In this document: in pieces, positions 42,801-52,798 of the stretch
Position numbering within the stretch: position 1 is the stretch's first letter
How the letters are laid out: every line of letters starts with the position of its first letter
Source: Nothophaeocryptopus gaeumannii
Taxonomy: Eukaryota; Ascomycota; Dothideomycetes; Mycosphaerellales; Mycosphaerellaceae
Direction: 5' to 3'
Length of the DNA stretch: 64,000 nucleotides
Assembly: GCA_031771865.1 (NCBI GenBank)
Contig: JASISA010000010.1
Location: forward strand, 2,418,001 to 2,482,000
The notes under the pieces: generated by a model
What the model was told of the DNA's origin: nothing
The model's input: the letters and a program-made list of their open reading frames with translations, nothing else
Databases searched by the model: none
Made by a program: the position numbers and the translations under genes

Positions 42801-45800
42801 GCGGAATTGAAAGGTTTCGAGGTGAAGCGTCGTGGTGAGCTGAAGCTTATCAAGATCTTTCAGCAACAAATCTTCAAATTTTTCTTGGAAGGCACAACGC
42901 TTGCTGAGACGTATGGTGCAGTCGCCAAAGTCGCGAATAAATGGCTGGATGTGCTATACTCGAAAGGAAGCACGCTGGCAGACGAGGAGCTCATTGACCT
43001 TATTTGTGAGAACAAGAGCATGGCGAAGACGTTGGAAGAGTATGGCGCTCAAAAATCGACTGCTATCACTACCGCAAAGCGTTTGGCCGAGTTCTTGGGT
43101 GAGCAGATGATCAAAGACAAAGGACTGAACTGCAAGTACATTATCTCGTCTCGACCGAGGAACGCCCCTGTCACGGAACGAGCAATACCTGTCGCAATCT
43201 TCTCCGCGGACGATTCGATCAAGCGACACTACCTTCGCAGATGGTTGAAGGAAGACCCCAGCTCCATGGACCCGAGAGACCTGCTTGATTGGGACTACTA
43301 CATGGAGCGTCTGGGCTCTGTCATTCAGAAACTCATTACCATTCCAGCAGCCTTGCAGAAGATCCGCAACCCTGTACCCAGAGTAGCGCACCCAGATTGG
43401 CTTGATCGTAGGATCAGAACCAAAGATGACAAGTTCCAACAGAAGAAGATGACAGATCTGTTTCAAAAGCAGCCGCTCGCCGAACTCGATGCTAATAGTC
43501 AACCGAAGAAGATGGGTGGTGATCTGGAAGACTTTGGCGCAACTCCAATGTCGAAGCTCAAGCCCGCTGCTGCTGCCAAGATCGTTGGCTCGCAGAAGAG
43601 GAAGAACCGTGATGAACCGGCAGCGGCTCCTGAGAATCCATATGATGCTCTTCCGGCTGTGATGCCTAGCATAACACACGACTACGTTGGGTGGCTGAAG
43701 TACCAGAAACAGAAGTGGAAGATTCAGAAAGCCGCTAGGAAACGAAGACGGCAACTTTTCGGAGAGAAGAGGGCAGACGCCAACGATGCCATAGGCACCT
43801 TCTTCCGGAACCAGGCTGAGCTTGTCTACACTACCGACTGGCAGATCATTCAACTGCGAGAGACAGAATCACCAGGGGAAGTCAAGGCGTTCGTACTCAT
43901 CGACAAGAAGTTGCATCAGCTGAAGGTTGTCGTGCCTCGACAAGTCTACCTCAATTTGAAGGAAGATGACTTACCTGATGTCTCAGTCGATGGAGTCAAG
44001 GCGGAGAAGATTGTCAACCACACGTTGCCAAACGGCCATCCTTCAACGCATCTATTCAAGCTCACAATGCCAGAGCAGGTGTATGTGAAAGAGGCTGAGA
44101 AGCTGTCCATGCTCTTCAATCATTCCAGTGTTGAAGGCGTCTACGAGAGACAACTTCCGCTCAATGTGCGAGCTATGCTGGCACTGGGCTGTGTGTGTAC
44201 GTTTGATGAGACACAGCGCGGTGTTCTCGGCAAAGGTCTAGAGCAGGGTTTCGATCTTTCGACATTGCGCACGGTGCCGCCCAAGGAGCCATATATGGGC
44301 AATGCGAACTTCAGCTATCTCGCATTGTATCACATCAGTGCGGGTGACAGACAAATTTACGGACTGTTCTCATCCACGAAAGCAGAGGTGAAGATCGTTG
44401 TAATGAACAGAGCACGGAGTGAGCAGGGCATGCCCAATATTGATCGAATCTACGGCGACATGCTGGGTCAGAAGCTGGAGGAGACAGACGGCGAGCCCTG
44501 GCAGAACATCATTGACTACCAAGAGAACCTTCACTTCAAGCCGGTCAATGTCACTACACAGCGTCGGGCTTTCCAGGAGCTCGGGGACGCCATCAAGAAG
44601 ATTCAGAAGGAAGAGGTCTTGCCAATCATGTTGGTGCTCCAGAGTCACAGTGCGACTATGCTCATGCACGACCTTCCAATTCTTCAAAACTTCCCCAGCA
44701 TGCAGCTGAAAGCCGATGAGACAGACAAGCAGCTTCCTCCGCTTGGCTGGCAAAGCTTTGTCGCGAAGAGACTGGTCAGCCACTACCTCGACCTGGGTCT
44801 CTGGATCACGCACCTGCTTGAATTCTCCAGATACGGTAACATACCCCTCTGTAATCTTGAAGTTGATGACCCTCGCTTCCTGATCGACATTGCGTACGCC
44901 CGAAGGCTGCAGAAAGAGAAGGTCGTGCTCTGGTGGTCACACGACGCCAGACCCGACCACGCTGGGCATGAGAAAGACGACATTCTAGGTGGCATGGAAG
45001 TTGTTGAGATGCCTTCCGGCAACAATCCCGGCACATACTCTTCGGTTTGTATCGATCTGAGCGTCAAGAACTTAGCGATCAATACGATCCTTTCGTCTGC
45101 GGTGCTTAATGACGCCGAGGGATCAAACGGCGATCCGCTCGGTATCTCTGGGGCCGGTGCCCAAGAGGATGCAATGGATGAGACAGCTCAGACTATTCAA
45201 TCCGAGAACGCATTCGCTGGTGCTGGTATCAACGCGCTTCGGGAGATGGTTCGCTCCTGGTGGCAGGAAGCTTGTGCAACTCAAAGTGGTAGCAGCATGG
45301 CAGACGTCCTCGTGCAGCACCTTGTACGATGGGTAGAGAGCCCAAGCTCACATCTTTACGACAGAAACCTGCACTACTACGTGCAAGTCATGAGTCGGAA
45401 AGCATTCCAGCAGCTCATGTCGGAGTTCCGTCGAGTCGGATCCCACGTCGTCTTCGCGAACGCAGGTCGCTTGTTGCTCCAAACAAGCAAGGCAGAGGTC
45501 GGCAATGCTTATGCCTACAGCCAGTACATCCTGAAGACGATCAGCACAAAGCCGGCATTCAACTTTCTGGACCTAGCAATCACAGAATACTGGGACTACC
45601 TGGCTTGGTACGACGAGTTCAACTACGGCGGCATGGGCTGCGAGAAAGTCATCGAGGAAGCCGAGCAAGAGCTCACACCCATCATGCACTGGCAAATGAA
45701 GACCTTCCTGCCCACAATCCTGCAGAACGTCTTCGAGCAATGGGTTGTCGAGTACATCAACCTGATGCATTCTCGAAAACGACCTGCCGGCGTGGCCAAT

Positions 45801-46592
45801 GGCGCTACTCCCCGAGCAACGCAGCTTCCTATTCACGCTTCAATTTTCAATTCCGAGAAAGATGACCAAACAACGCCAGGCAACATCCTAGCAAAATCTT
45901 TCTCCAAACCTCTGCAAAAGCAAATCGCTCAGCTCATCAAACGTCAACGCACAGAAGCTATGCACGAGAACCTCGTCGAAGACTGGACCTTCCCCAGCAT
46001 GCCAGGCAGTCACTTGAACCTCCAAAACCCCGTTCTGGAACTGGTCAAGAATATCATGCAAGTCCTGAGTCTCGACAAAACCATCACGCTGGAAGCTCGT
46101 CTGCTGCGAAAAGACCTATTGCAACTCTTCGAAATCCGAGAATTCAGCCCCGAAGGTGCATTCAACAACCCCTCCTCGACCCTCTGCATCAAACAGCTCT
46201 CTTGTCCCGAATGTTGCGTTCCCCGCGACATCGACCTCTGTCGAGACGCCGATATTTCCGGGCCCTCGGAAACGTCTCCTGCCTCCCTCGTGGTCACATG
46301 TACTAATGCTGACTGCGGGACTCATTTCGATCCTTTGGCCATCGAAGAGAGGTTGTTGGGCGATGTACAGAAGATGGCCGTTCTTTGGATGACGCAGGAT
46401 TTGAAGTGTAAGAAGTGTGGGCGGGTGAGGACGAATGAGTTCATGGAGCATTGTGGGTGTGCCGGGGAATGGGTGGGGACTGTGAAGAAGGAGGAGTTGG
46501 GGAAGCAGCTGAGGGTTTACGATGGTGTTGCTGGGTATTTTGGGTTGAGGATGTTGGAGGGGGTTGTAAGGAGTTTTAAGGGGAGTCTATAA
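39879..46592 (+). CDS. POL2: DNA polymerase epsilon catalytic subunit
   Basis: One uninterrupted exon encodes 2237 aa from the ATG at 39879 (MPVRRNEGKSRFG). The N-terminal half is an active B-family polymerase with proofreading. Exo I is VMAYDIETTKLPL (near 284), Exo II TYNGDFFDWPFV (near 371) and Exo III YSVSDAVATYYLY (near 468). Polymerase motif A is LDVASMYPNIM (near 635), motif B KVILNSFYGYV (near 818) and motif C ELDTDGIWC (near 870). The C-terminal half is the inactive polymerase-like module that binds GINS/CMG. It ends with Cys-rich zinc motifs (LSCPECCVP and LKCKKCGRVRTNEFMEHCGC). It synthesises the leading strand at nuclear replication forks. Length matches yeast Pol2. All key catalytic acids are present. 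Confidence 0.97.
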   Translation: MPVRRNEGKSRFGANKPGQLKTGKVRVVDASTLRSSEASNQNEKIEATRLAHKIDESQGFERFEAGKKRVGWLINMHSTSIEDSNFPGGRAAVDFYFIGDEGEQFKASVEYQPYFLIGVKMGRESEVEEWVRRGFEGLVRGVERVEKEDLKMPNHLLGYRRTFLKLLFANVQDLLAVRRSIQPIAEKNKSKVSAMDTYAEVASANAGFDLFDEDSERDARRTTIADASDFVLDIREYDVPYHVRVAIDLDIRIGKWYNVEAKHGHVKLSCLEARLTRADPVVMAYDIETTKLPLKFPDAAIDQIMMISYMIDGQGFLITNREIVSEDIEDFDYTPKPEFEGPFMIFNEQNEEALLERFFACFKEARPTVMVTYNGDFFDWPFVEARASVHGIDMYQEIGFRKNSEDIYQSTHCAHMDAFAWVNRDSYLPQGSRGLKAVTVAKLGYDPDELDPELMTPYASERPQTLAEYSVSDAVATYYLYMKYVHPFIFSLCTIIPLGPDDVLRKGTGTLCEMLLMVQAYQKEIVLPNKHVQPRESFWSGHLLESETYVGGHVESIECGVFRSDIPNNFAVDTGAIDELLNDLDAALKFCIEIEEKKKVKDVENYEEVKEQIKAKLLELKNTPNRSERPLIYHLDVASMYPNIMTTNRLQPDSMIDESVCAACDFNRPGKTCDRRMPWSWRGEYLPAKRDEYNMIRHALENEKFPGRTPNAVARAFQDLSLDEQTGLVKKRLTDYSKKIYHKIHDATTTERTAIICQRENPFYVDTVKDFRDRRYDFKGKQKVWKGKTSDLEKAGASKDEVDEAKKMIVLFDSLQLAHKVILNSFYGYVMRKGSRWYSMEMAGVTCLTGAHIIQMARQLVERLGRPLELDTDGIWCILPATFPENFNFKMKNGKKMTISYPCVMLNHLVHAKFTNHQYQTLTDPETFKYETHSDNTIFFEVDGPYRAMILPTSKEEDKNLKKRYAVFNHDGSLAELKGFEVKRRGELKLIKIFQQQIFKFFLEGTTLAETYGAVAKVANKWLDVLYSKGSTLADEELIDLICENKSMAKTLEEYGAQKSTAITTAKRLAEFLGEQMIKDKGLNCKYIISSRPRNAPVTERAIPVAIFSADDSIKRHYLRRWLKEDPSSMDPRDLLDWDYYMERLGSVIQKLITIPAALQKIRNPVPRVAHPDWLDRRIRTKDDKFQQKKMTDLFQKQPLAELDANSQPKKMGGDLEDFGATPMSKLKPAAAAKIVGSQKRKNRDEPAAAPENPYDALPAVMPSITHDYVGWLKYQKQKWKIQKAARKRRRQLFGEKRADANDAIGTFFRNQAELVYTTDWQIIQLRETESPGEVKAFVLIDKKLHQLKVVVPRQVYLNLKEDDLPDVSVDGVKAEKIVNHTLPNGHPSTHLFKLTMPEQVYVKEAEKLSMLFNHSSVEGVYERQLPLNVRAMLALGCVCTFDETQRGVLGKGLEQGFDLSTLRTVPPKEPYMGNANFSYLALYHISAGDRQIYGLFSSTKAEVKIVVMNRARSEQGMPNIDRIYGDMLGQKLEETDGEPWQNIIDYQENLHFKPVNVTTQRRAFQELGDAIKKIQKEEVLPIMLVLQSHSATMLMHDLPILQNFPSMQLKADETDKQLPPLGWQSFVAKRLVSHYLDLGLWITHLLEFSRYGNIPLCNLEVDDPRFLIDIAYARRLQKEKVVLWWSHDARPDHAGHEKDDILGGMEVVEMPSGNNPGTYSSVCIDLSVKNLAINTILSSAVLNDAEGSNGDPLGISGAGAQEDAMDETAQTIQSENAFAGAGINALREMVRSWWQEACATQSGSSMADVLVQHLVRWVESPSSHLYDRNLHYYVQVMSRKAFQQLMSEFRRVGSHVVFANAGRLLLQTSKAEVGNAYAYSQYILKTISTKPAFNFLDLAITEYWDYLAWYDEFNYGGMGCEKVIEEAEQELTPIMHWQMKTFLPTILQNVFEQWVVEYINLMHSRKRPAGVANGATPRATQLPIHASIFNSEKDDQTTPGNILAKSFSKPLQKQIAQLIKRQRTEAMHENLVEDWTFPSMPGSHLNLQNPVLELVKNIMQVLSLDKTITLEARLLRKDLLQLFEIREFSPEGAFNNPSSTLCIKQLSCPECCVPRDIDLCRDADISGPSETSPASLVVTCTNADCGTHFDPLAIEERLLGDVQKMAVLWMTQDLKCKKCGRVRTNEFMEHCGCAGEWVGTVKKEELGKQLRVYDGVAGYFGLRMLEGVVRSFKGSL

Positions 46593-47378
46593 GGGGTAAG
46601 AACCGGGGATTTGGATGATGGCGTTTTAGGAATGGATATCAATGATATGGGGGGGCATAGCATTTCAACAGGCGTTTAGAATGAGAGAAAGCATATCCAT
46701 GTTGGTGGGAGTATGCTAAGCGGCAATGAGAAGTATTCACTTGAAGGTCCCCTCTCAGCATACGGACCGCACGCCAAGCCTGAGCCCAGATCGCCTTATC
46801 CTATCTGCCCAGCATGAGTGACATGCGGCAGCCTCAGTCGCACCGCATGGTACCTCTACTTGGTATGCGTTGATCCGACCAATGTCTCACACAGCCTGCA
46901 AGACGTTTGTCCACCAAAGCTGACACGTGTACGCTCTACGTCTTTCTATCACGCCATGCAATGCTATCCGGTCTGTGGATGGACACGGATCATCCGGCGG
47001 ACTCTTGAATCGCTCAATCACGCAGCCTGAACGGCGCTCAGCCAGGCGCGGACGTTCCAGAGCTGTATGGTAACAATAGTAGCGATGTATACCCTCACGA
47101 CTCGGCGACAAGGCTGCGGAAATCTTTCTTCCCGATGCGGCAGTGGGAAGATGACCGGTCGGCCTCATTCGTCGCAAAGTTTGTTGAATGCCTGGAATCT
47201 GCAAATGGTAAAACAATGCTCGCAAGCTTCACTGTCGACAGATTGAGGTACGAGCGCGGAAGAGTTTCTCTGAGACAAGCGCGGTTCGCTAAGTTCTTCT
47301 TCAGCCAGAAGATGCTCAACACCAACGCTTCTCGACTTCTTCTCCTTTCACCCGACATGATCAAGATCATACGGAGGT
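46593..47378. other. Intergenic region
   Basis: About 790 bp. A plus-strand ATG frame at 47135-47443 encodes 102 aa (SFVAKFVECLESANGKTMLA and on) with protein-like composition but no recognised family. It could be a first exon of the next gene, though no splice gave a convincing join. Confidence 0.35.
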
Positions 47379-47805
47379 ATGGCGGCCTCCAAAGTATCCC
47401 GCGCCGCACGCGAGAATTATCGGAATGCGAAGAAGGCTCATAAGCGGATTCTCGCGAAGCTCGAAGATCTGAAGCTATCGACATCGCCCGGATCGCCGAC
47501 ATCCCCCATCTCGACAGATGATTGCAGCAAGTCTCGCCATCGAAAACGATCAGCGTCGAAGGAGAGACCACCACATGCGAAGAGCGCACTCAAAGAGGTT
47601 CAGATTGACTGCCTACCCGACCAAGTTTGATGCCATGCTGACTCATCAGAACCGCAACGCTGCAAATCGGAAGCCAGGCAGTGAAGCAAACTCCGACAAC
47701 GTGATTGCGGATGACGATGAGATGATCGAAGTCGAAGGGCCTGTCTCTGCCCAAAGGCGGACAGCTGCGCATTCGAAATCCAAGCCTGGACCATCTGAAT
47801 CTTGA
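47379..47805 (+). CDS. Small basic hypothetical protein
   Basis: The model has exons 47379-47597 and 47650-47805, for 124 aa. ATG at 47379 gives MAASKVSRAARENYRNAKKA, a Lys/Arg/Ala-rich helix with coiled-coil character, then a Ser/Pro and Lys/Arg-rich segment. A 52-nt intron (GTTCAG...CTGACTCATCAG) keeps the frame into an acidic stretch (VIADDDEMIEVEG) and a stop at 47805. The branch and acceptor of this intron are good; its donor is weak. No family recognised. The model is tentative and may have further exons. Confidence 0.35.
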
Positions 47806-48261
47806 CCAACGACGAAGACCAGCAGTCAGCAAATGGTATGAAACGACCCAAGACGTTCCATGTGAGCCACGCTAACTCGCACCAGTCGAAGAATAATGGA
47901 GCGAAACGGCCTCTCTCTGCTTCAGGCCGATCGACGAAGCCTCAAGCGTCTCGAGCTCCGGCTCTGACAGAGACTTCCATCCCCGAGCTTCCAGCCTATG
48001 AAGAGGTCAGAGAACAGTGTCTATGACTGAAGGGTGTTATTGTCATGTCTTGGAGTGGGAATCGTAGCAAGTTACACTATACAATACAAGGTGTATGCTT
48101 ACAACGCCATAACATCGACCAGCCAGCGCCGTTTCGCCTTGTCGAGGTGCTCGTCCTCTTTGCGAGCAACATCCAGCTGGGCTCGGCGTGCCCCATTGCA
48201 GACATCTTCTCCTCGGCTGTATCCACATCTCTCATCTGTCTTCACGTCCCCCATCTCTCGC
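47806..48261. other. Intergenic region
   Basis: About 455 bp, including the likely 3' untranslated region of MAM33. A plus-strand frame at 47802-48026 may be a further exon of the small protein upstream, but is unsupported. Confidence 0.35.
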
Positions 48262-49236
48262 TTACTCCACGAAGTCCTTGACGCGAGTCAACCAGCTGAG
48301 ATATTCCTTCTGCTCCTTGACATCGATGTAGTCTGGAATGACCTGGGCGAGATACTCGGTGATGCCTCTCGCGTCCAGGTAGCTCTCCAAAATGCCCTGC
48401 ACCTCCTCATCAAGCTGCGCGAACGGTGGACCGGCATACAACGTGTCGTGAGTGTCGCGAAGGAGTGCCCTGGCGTCGCCCTTCAAACTCTTGGGCAGCT
48501 GCACGAGCTGGTCGATGATGAAGTCGCCCTCTGAAGATCGCAGGTAGAATTTCAATGCGCCCTTACCAGGTCTCTGAACGAGCACACTGACACCGACTGG
48601 GTACTGTGGCGTGCCTTCGGACTCGTCATCGGCGAGCTCTTCGCGATCGGCGGGTGCGATGCTGTCCTCGGGAGCGACTTTGAAGTTTCCTGCCGAGGTG
48701 CGGCCCTGGTTGATGGCGCCCTTTGTGTTGCCCTGATACTGTCAGCGCTACTCCCGTTCAACTAGCTATTGTATACTACTCACACCGCCGCTCTGCATCT
48801 CCATATCCTCTTCGTCGCCCATGGCAGTGTCCGACTCGCCATACTCGTCCACCACGCTGTTGAAATCGGCAATGCTGAAGTGGACAGTGATCTCCTCGTC
48901 TTCGTACTTCCTCTTCAAGAACACATCTTGCTCCCCCTCTGCATCTTCAATAGTCCAGTATGGAGCCTCGGTCTTGAAAGTTTCGATGTTGTGATCTGAA
49001 CCCGCCTGCTCTGCCGACTCTTCCTTCTCCAGTGCAATTTCGCTATCGAGCTTGGCAGCCAGCTGTTGGCTGTGCTCGTCTCGGAAGAAACGCGATGTGC
49101 TGAAGGCAGCGATGCGAGGACTTTGTCTGCTGATCTGGGATCGGATCGATGTGTTGAACGATGGACGAACGGTCGAAGTGGGGATGCGGGAGGCGGTGCG
49201 AGGGGCAGCACGGGCGAGAGTCCGGAGAGACATCAT
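48262..49236 (-). CDS. MAM33: Mitochondrial acidic matrix protein MAM33 (p32/gC1qR family)
   Basis: The model has two exons, 49236-48784 and 48738-48262, with a 45-nt intron (GTGAGT...CTGACAG), for 309 aa. The N-terminus (MMSLRTLARAAPRTASRIPT) is an Arg/Ser-rich presequence ending near FSTSRFF. The p32 fold follows: acidic helices, the strand VHFSIADFNSVVDEYGESD, then VGVSVLVQRPGKGALKFYLR, LYAGPPFAQLDEEVQGILES and the C-terminal YLARGIT-like helix (SYLDARGITEYLAQVIPDYI). The family forms a doughnut trimer in the matrix and supports mitochondrial translation and OXPHOS. It is divergent from CTP1, another mitochondrial gene. Confidence 0.92.
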
Positions 49237-49614
49237 CCTGAATAGCAGAATGGGTGGAAAGGAAGATTAGTGTAGAAGTCGATGAAACAAAAGTCTTGTA
49301 GTATTTGGACGTTCTTCGAGATGGAACTTCTTCGACAAAGTGAGGAGGAGCTTGGATCGTGTCGGCCTTTCACATGACGCTCCGATTGGCTGCACGTCGG
49401 CGTCATTGCTCCCTCGCCTAAGGACATTTTGTGGGAGGCATCTTGTAGACATTCACATACCGTCTTCACGTGCGACCCCCCCTCGGCTTACGTAGAATTG
49501 TGCATCTGGAGGGAATCGAAGACGCCGGTTGGCGATATCAGCAGTTGTAGCCTCTGCTCAATCTGCGACACGGCTCTTCTTCAATCGACTCGTCCGAATC
49601 TGGCCGCACCGACA
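49237..49614. promoter_or_regulatory. Bidirectional promoter region of MAM33 and CTP1
   Basis: This is 378 bp between two nuclear genes for mitochondrial proteins, so shared control is plausible. An open frame continues upstream of the CTP1 ATG into this region. Its sequence is not carrier-like and is taken as untranslated. No specific element was identified. Confidence 0.4.
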
Positions 49615-50541
49615 ATGGCTACTGCAGTCGCCCGCGAGAAGACATCGTCCAACTCTCCTCCCTCCGAAAATAAGAAAGAGAGGGCTTCTCCTCTCCGGTC
49701 AATCCTCGCAGGCTCGTCCGCAGGAGCAGTCGAAATCGCCATCACATATCCCGCCGAATTTGCCAAGACACGAACGCAACTCAATCAGCGCTTGGGCGAT
49801 GGCAAGAAACTACCATTCCCGCCGTTTGGTCCACAATGGTATGCAGGGTGTACGACATTGATCATTGGAAACTCGATCAAGGCTGGCGTGCGCTTCGTCG
49901 CGTTCGACCAGTATAAGCAGATGCTCTCAAACAGCGATGGGGTAATAAGCGGACCCATGACTGTTGTGTCAGGCTTTCTCGCAGGAGCAACTGAGTCACT
50001 ACTCGCAGTCACGCCCTTTGAAAGTATCAAGACACAATTGATAGATGACCGCAAGAGGGAGAAGCCGCGCATGCGAGGTTTCCTCCACGGAAGCGGCATA
50101 ATATTCCGGGAACAAGGCCTCAGAGGCTTCATGAAGGGCTTCGTACCGACCACAGCACGACAAGCCGCCAACTCGGCCGTTCGCTTCTCCGCATACACAT
50201 CTCTCAAGCAAGTCGCACAATCCTACGTCGCGCCTGGAGAAAAGCTTGGAACACTGAGCACTTTCGGGATTGGTGCTGTGGCTGGCACGATAACAGTGTA
50301 TACGACGCAACCTATAGACACGGTGAAGACTAGGATGCAAAGTATAGATTCAAAGGGACACTACAAGAACAGCATCGACTGTGCCGTAAAGATATTCAAG
50401 AACGAGGGCTTCTTCAAGCTATGGTCTGGCGCTTTGCCAAGGTTAGGAAGGTTGATATTCAGCGGAGGCATCGTGTTTGCCATGTATGAGAAGAGTATGG
50501 ATCTATTGGATCAGCTGGATCCTGAGAAGAAGTACATTTGA
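49615..50541 (+). CDS. CTP1: Mitochondrial citrate/tricarboxylate carrier
   Basis: A single exon of 308 aa starts at the ATG at 49615 (ACAATGG context). Three repeats of the mitochondrial carrier family each carry the PX[D/E]XX[K/R] signature: YPAEFAKTRTQL, TPFESIKTQLI and QPIDTVKTRMQ. Each is followed by the inner-helix part (for example GCTTLIIGNSIKAGVRFVAF). Six membrane helices are expected. Carrier-specific features such as GNSIKAGVRFVAFD and TARQAANSAVRFSAY match fungal citrate carriers, which exchange citrate for malate or phosphoenolpyruvate across the inner membrane. The upstream frame is open to 49429, but that stretch lacks carrier features and is left out. Confidence 0.93.
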   Translation: MATAVAREKTSSNSPPSENKKERASPLRSILAGSSAGAVEIAITYPAEFAKTRTQLNQRLGDGKKLPFPPFGPQWYAGCTTLIIGNSIKAGVRFVAFDQYKQMLSNSDGVISGPMTVVSGFLAGATESLLAVTPFESIKTQLIDDRKREKPRMRGFLHGSGIIFREQGLRGFMKGFVPTTARQAANSAVRFSAYTSLKQVAQSYVAPGEKLGTLSTFGIGAVAGTITVYTTQPIDTVKTRMQSIDSKGHYKNSIDCAVKIFKNEGFFKLWSGALPRLGRLIFSGGIVFAMYEKSMDLLDQLDPEKKYI

Positions 50542-51172
50542 GGCGATTAGGGCATGTTTTAGCTTGCGAGACTGCCCCCTGCGCCGATGGAGCATCTCAT
50601 TCAGAGATCGCCGAAAAATTGTACTCCTGCACCAAGTCCTACAACTTCGGGTCGCGGTACGCTGGCCCCCTTAGGACTTTGCGGCAATCTGGGCTGGTTT
50701 GAGAGCATCCCAACATGTCAAAAGTGGTTAGCAGGCGGAGATGTTCAGCCACCGCGTGAGTAGGGTGCTCCTTTCGCGAGGCTTGCGCAGTGTGTACAGA
50801 TATGCAGCGAGATACTCTTGGACGTTACAAGTGATCTCGATACCTTCACTTGCGGTGTTCAGCTAGTCCTCGGAAGACACCTACAGTCTGTACGCGAAGC
50901 ACTGATGATGTTCCATGTGCTCTTGTGGCGCTACCTTGCAAAGCTGAGCGTGCGGTAGTATGGGCCGGCAGAATTCCTCCATAAATGGACCCCTGGTGAT
51001 GTTGTCCACGGCAGACGAACGGAGGTGAGTGGTCTGGGACGTTTTCAGAGGCTTGTCGAAACGGACGGCGTTTTCGCTCAGCTTGTGCGGAGCCCCGAAC
51101 AGAAACCACACCATCTCGCCATTCGACACCGCTCCCATCAAAGGTTACGTCTACTCATCTGCATGTGGCAAG
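50542..51172. other. Intergenic region
   Basis: About 630 bp. A minus-strand ATG frame at 51138-50881 encodes 85 aa (MGAVSNGEMVWFLFGAPHKL) without a recognised family. It overlaps plus-strand frames and cannot be decided. Confidence 0.35.
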
Positions 51173-51517
51173 ATGCGCACCAAATACCAGCCGGACGGGG
51201 CAGCTTACGGCGGCAGACGAGACGCAAACACGACCACGAGCAAGAAGAATCGGGGCTGCTCTGTACAACTCGGAATCGGCTACTGTTCTCCCTTCATGTA
51301 CTCTTCTATTTCTGAAACGCATCATGACAGGATAGCGGAAGAAGAGATTAGAAACTGCATCAAAGAGAGAGCGAAGCAGTTGGATAGGGAGACTACCGTT
51401 GTGGAGGGCATGATATGGGAACATGAGGTATGGCGCGACGACTATCCAGGCCGTATCTTGAAAGGAAAGGAGCGTAGCCTGTATGAGCGCCATGGATTTC
51501 TTGGGTACGAGTGTTAA
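51173..51517 (+). CDS. Small hypothetical protein
   Basis: An open frame from the ATG at 51173 (MRTKYQPDGAAYGGRRDANT) gives 114 aa. Its second half is charged and helix-like (EEEIRNCIKERAKQLDRETT, then EHEVWRDDYPGRILKGKERS), as in real proteins. The frame is open further upstream to 51029 without an ATG, so a first exon may be missing. No family recognised. Low confidence. Confidence 0.3.
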   Translation: MRTKYQPDGAAYGGRRDANTTTSKKNRGCSVQLGIGYCSPFMYSSISETHHDRIAEEEIRNCIKERAKQLDRETTVVEGMIWEHEVWRDDYPGRILKGKERSLYERHGFLGYEC

Positions 51518-51634
51518 GCAAGTTCAAAGGTTGATGCATTGTATACGAGTATCAAAATCATCCTCGAAAACACCGCCGCCGTGCAAGCAAGATCTCACGT
51601 CAAATCACCATCCTCAATACCTCTCGCTTTTAGG

Positions 51635-52798
51635 CTATCCGCAAGCCTCCCCCTCGCCATGCTCATGATACCTCACACACATCCCCCTCCCCATCCAAGG
51701 CTTACACCCACTAACATCATTCGGCAAACTCCACCCCCCTCCCCCACCCTCCCCACACCTCCTCAAACAACCCGGGCAAAAAGCCTTCTCACACGAACAG
51801 CACTTATCCCCGCTGATCCCAGGCTTGAGAATTTCCTTACACCCCTCACAAGCCTTACTCGTACTCCAACTCCTCGGCCTCCAAGCAACCAGACTATGCC
51901 GCTCAATCGCCTCCGGGCCGGGTCTCTTGAGCTTCACCACAAGATCGCGTAGGAACCTCGGAGGCCAGTCATCCTTGTGCGTCTCCAACAATTTATCCGT
52001 CTTCTTATACGCAAACAGATCCAGTATCAACGTCCTCAACGGCGAAGAATCTCGAATCGTATCATACAAAATCCAGGTATCCGACGGAGTTGGGACAGAG
52101 TTCGTGGATTCCGAGAGGCGGGCGATGGTGGATAGGATATGGTTGCTTAGAGGGGTCGTGAGGAGGCGGTCGGAGAGGGCGTAGAGGTCTACGAGGAGGA
52201 AGTATTTTGGGGAGCCAGCGGTGTTGCGGAGGTCGCCGTCGAGGTGGACTTGGATGTCGTTTGGTATGTTTGATGCTGCTTGGTTGTGATGGTGGGCGAG
52301 CATGGCGGGTTGGAGCAAGCCGTTGCGGGTGTAGGTGGGTGTTCCTCGAGGTGTTGGGTCAACGCTTGAGGGTTGGGTGGTGAGGGTTCCAGTATACAGC
52401 CATTGCAGAAACCACTCGAAGCTTTCCGGCTTTTCCTCTGGGAGACGGACAGTCTGCTCCATACCTTCTGCGAAAGTCGAGTCGAGAGCTGCGGCGAAGA
52501 AGGGACTTGCGCTGGTGAGGAGCTCTTTGTGCACGAGATACTGTGTTTGTGGCCTAGTTTTGCAACCTTGCTCTCCGACAATGACAGTCGCCACACCGCT
52601 GAAGTTCCTAAAGCTTGTTCTCAAAAGCGGACGATCGGGACTTCGACCAGCACGTGCTGAGCGTCGCGGCTCAATACGCTGAGCCGGACTAGATGTGGTA
52701 TCTTGTTCGCCCTGCCGAGTGGACAGCGATGTGTCGCTCGGAGCGGGAGAGGGTATTTCGATGGTCGGAATGCCAACATGGTGAACGGTCGTAGCCAT
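51635..52798 (-). CDS. BTB/POZ-domain protein with C-terminal Cys-rich region
   Basis: ATG at 52798 (MATTVHHVGIPTIEIPSPAP) gives 387 aa; the frame is open to 53128, but that extension has no domain. After a Ser/Arg-rich start, residues about 65-140 form a BTB domain: GVATVIVGEQG, YLVHKELLTSASPFFAAALD and ESFEWFLQWLYTGTL. A BACK-like helical part follows, with KYFLLVDLYALSDRLLTTPL and IRDSSPLRTLILDLFAYKKT. The C-terminal 75 residues hold many Cys: CEGCKEILKPG, DKCCSCEKAFCPGCLRRC and a final CVRYHEHGEGEACG, probably a zinc-binding module. BTB proteins of this kind often act as dimerising adaptors, some for Cullin-3. Partner unknown. Confidence 0.8.
   Translation of the reverse strand: MATTVHHVGIPTIEIPSPAPSDTSLSTRQGEQDTTSSPAQRIEPRRSARAGRSPDRPLLRTSFRNFSGVATVIVGEQGCKTRPQTQYLVHKELLTSASPFFAAALDSTFAEGMEQTVRLPEEKPESFEWFLQWLYTGTLTTQPSSVDPTPRGTPTYTRNGLLQPAMLAHHHNQAASNIPNDIQVHLDGDLRNTAGSPKYFLLVDLYALSDRLLTTPLSNHILSTIARLSESTNSVPTPSDTWILYDTIRDSSPLRTLILDLFAYKKTDKLLETHKDDWPPRFLRDLVVKLKRPGPEAIERHSLVAWRPRSWSTSKACEGCKEILKPGISGDKCCSCEKAFCPGCLRRCGEGGGGGWSLPNDVSGCKPWMGRGMCVRYHEHGEGEACG

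Noticed and set aside
42954..43853. Minus-strand open frame of 299 codons inside POL2
   Set aside because: Antisense shadow of a strongly conserved polymerase exon.
47095..47589. Minus-strand frame of 164 codons
   Set aside because: Composition and lack of motifs suggest antisense noise to the small plus-strand gene.
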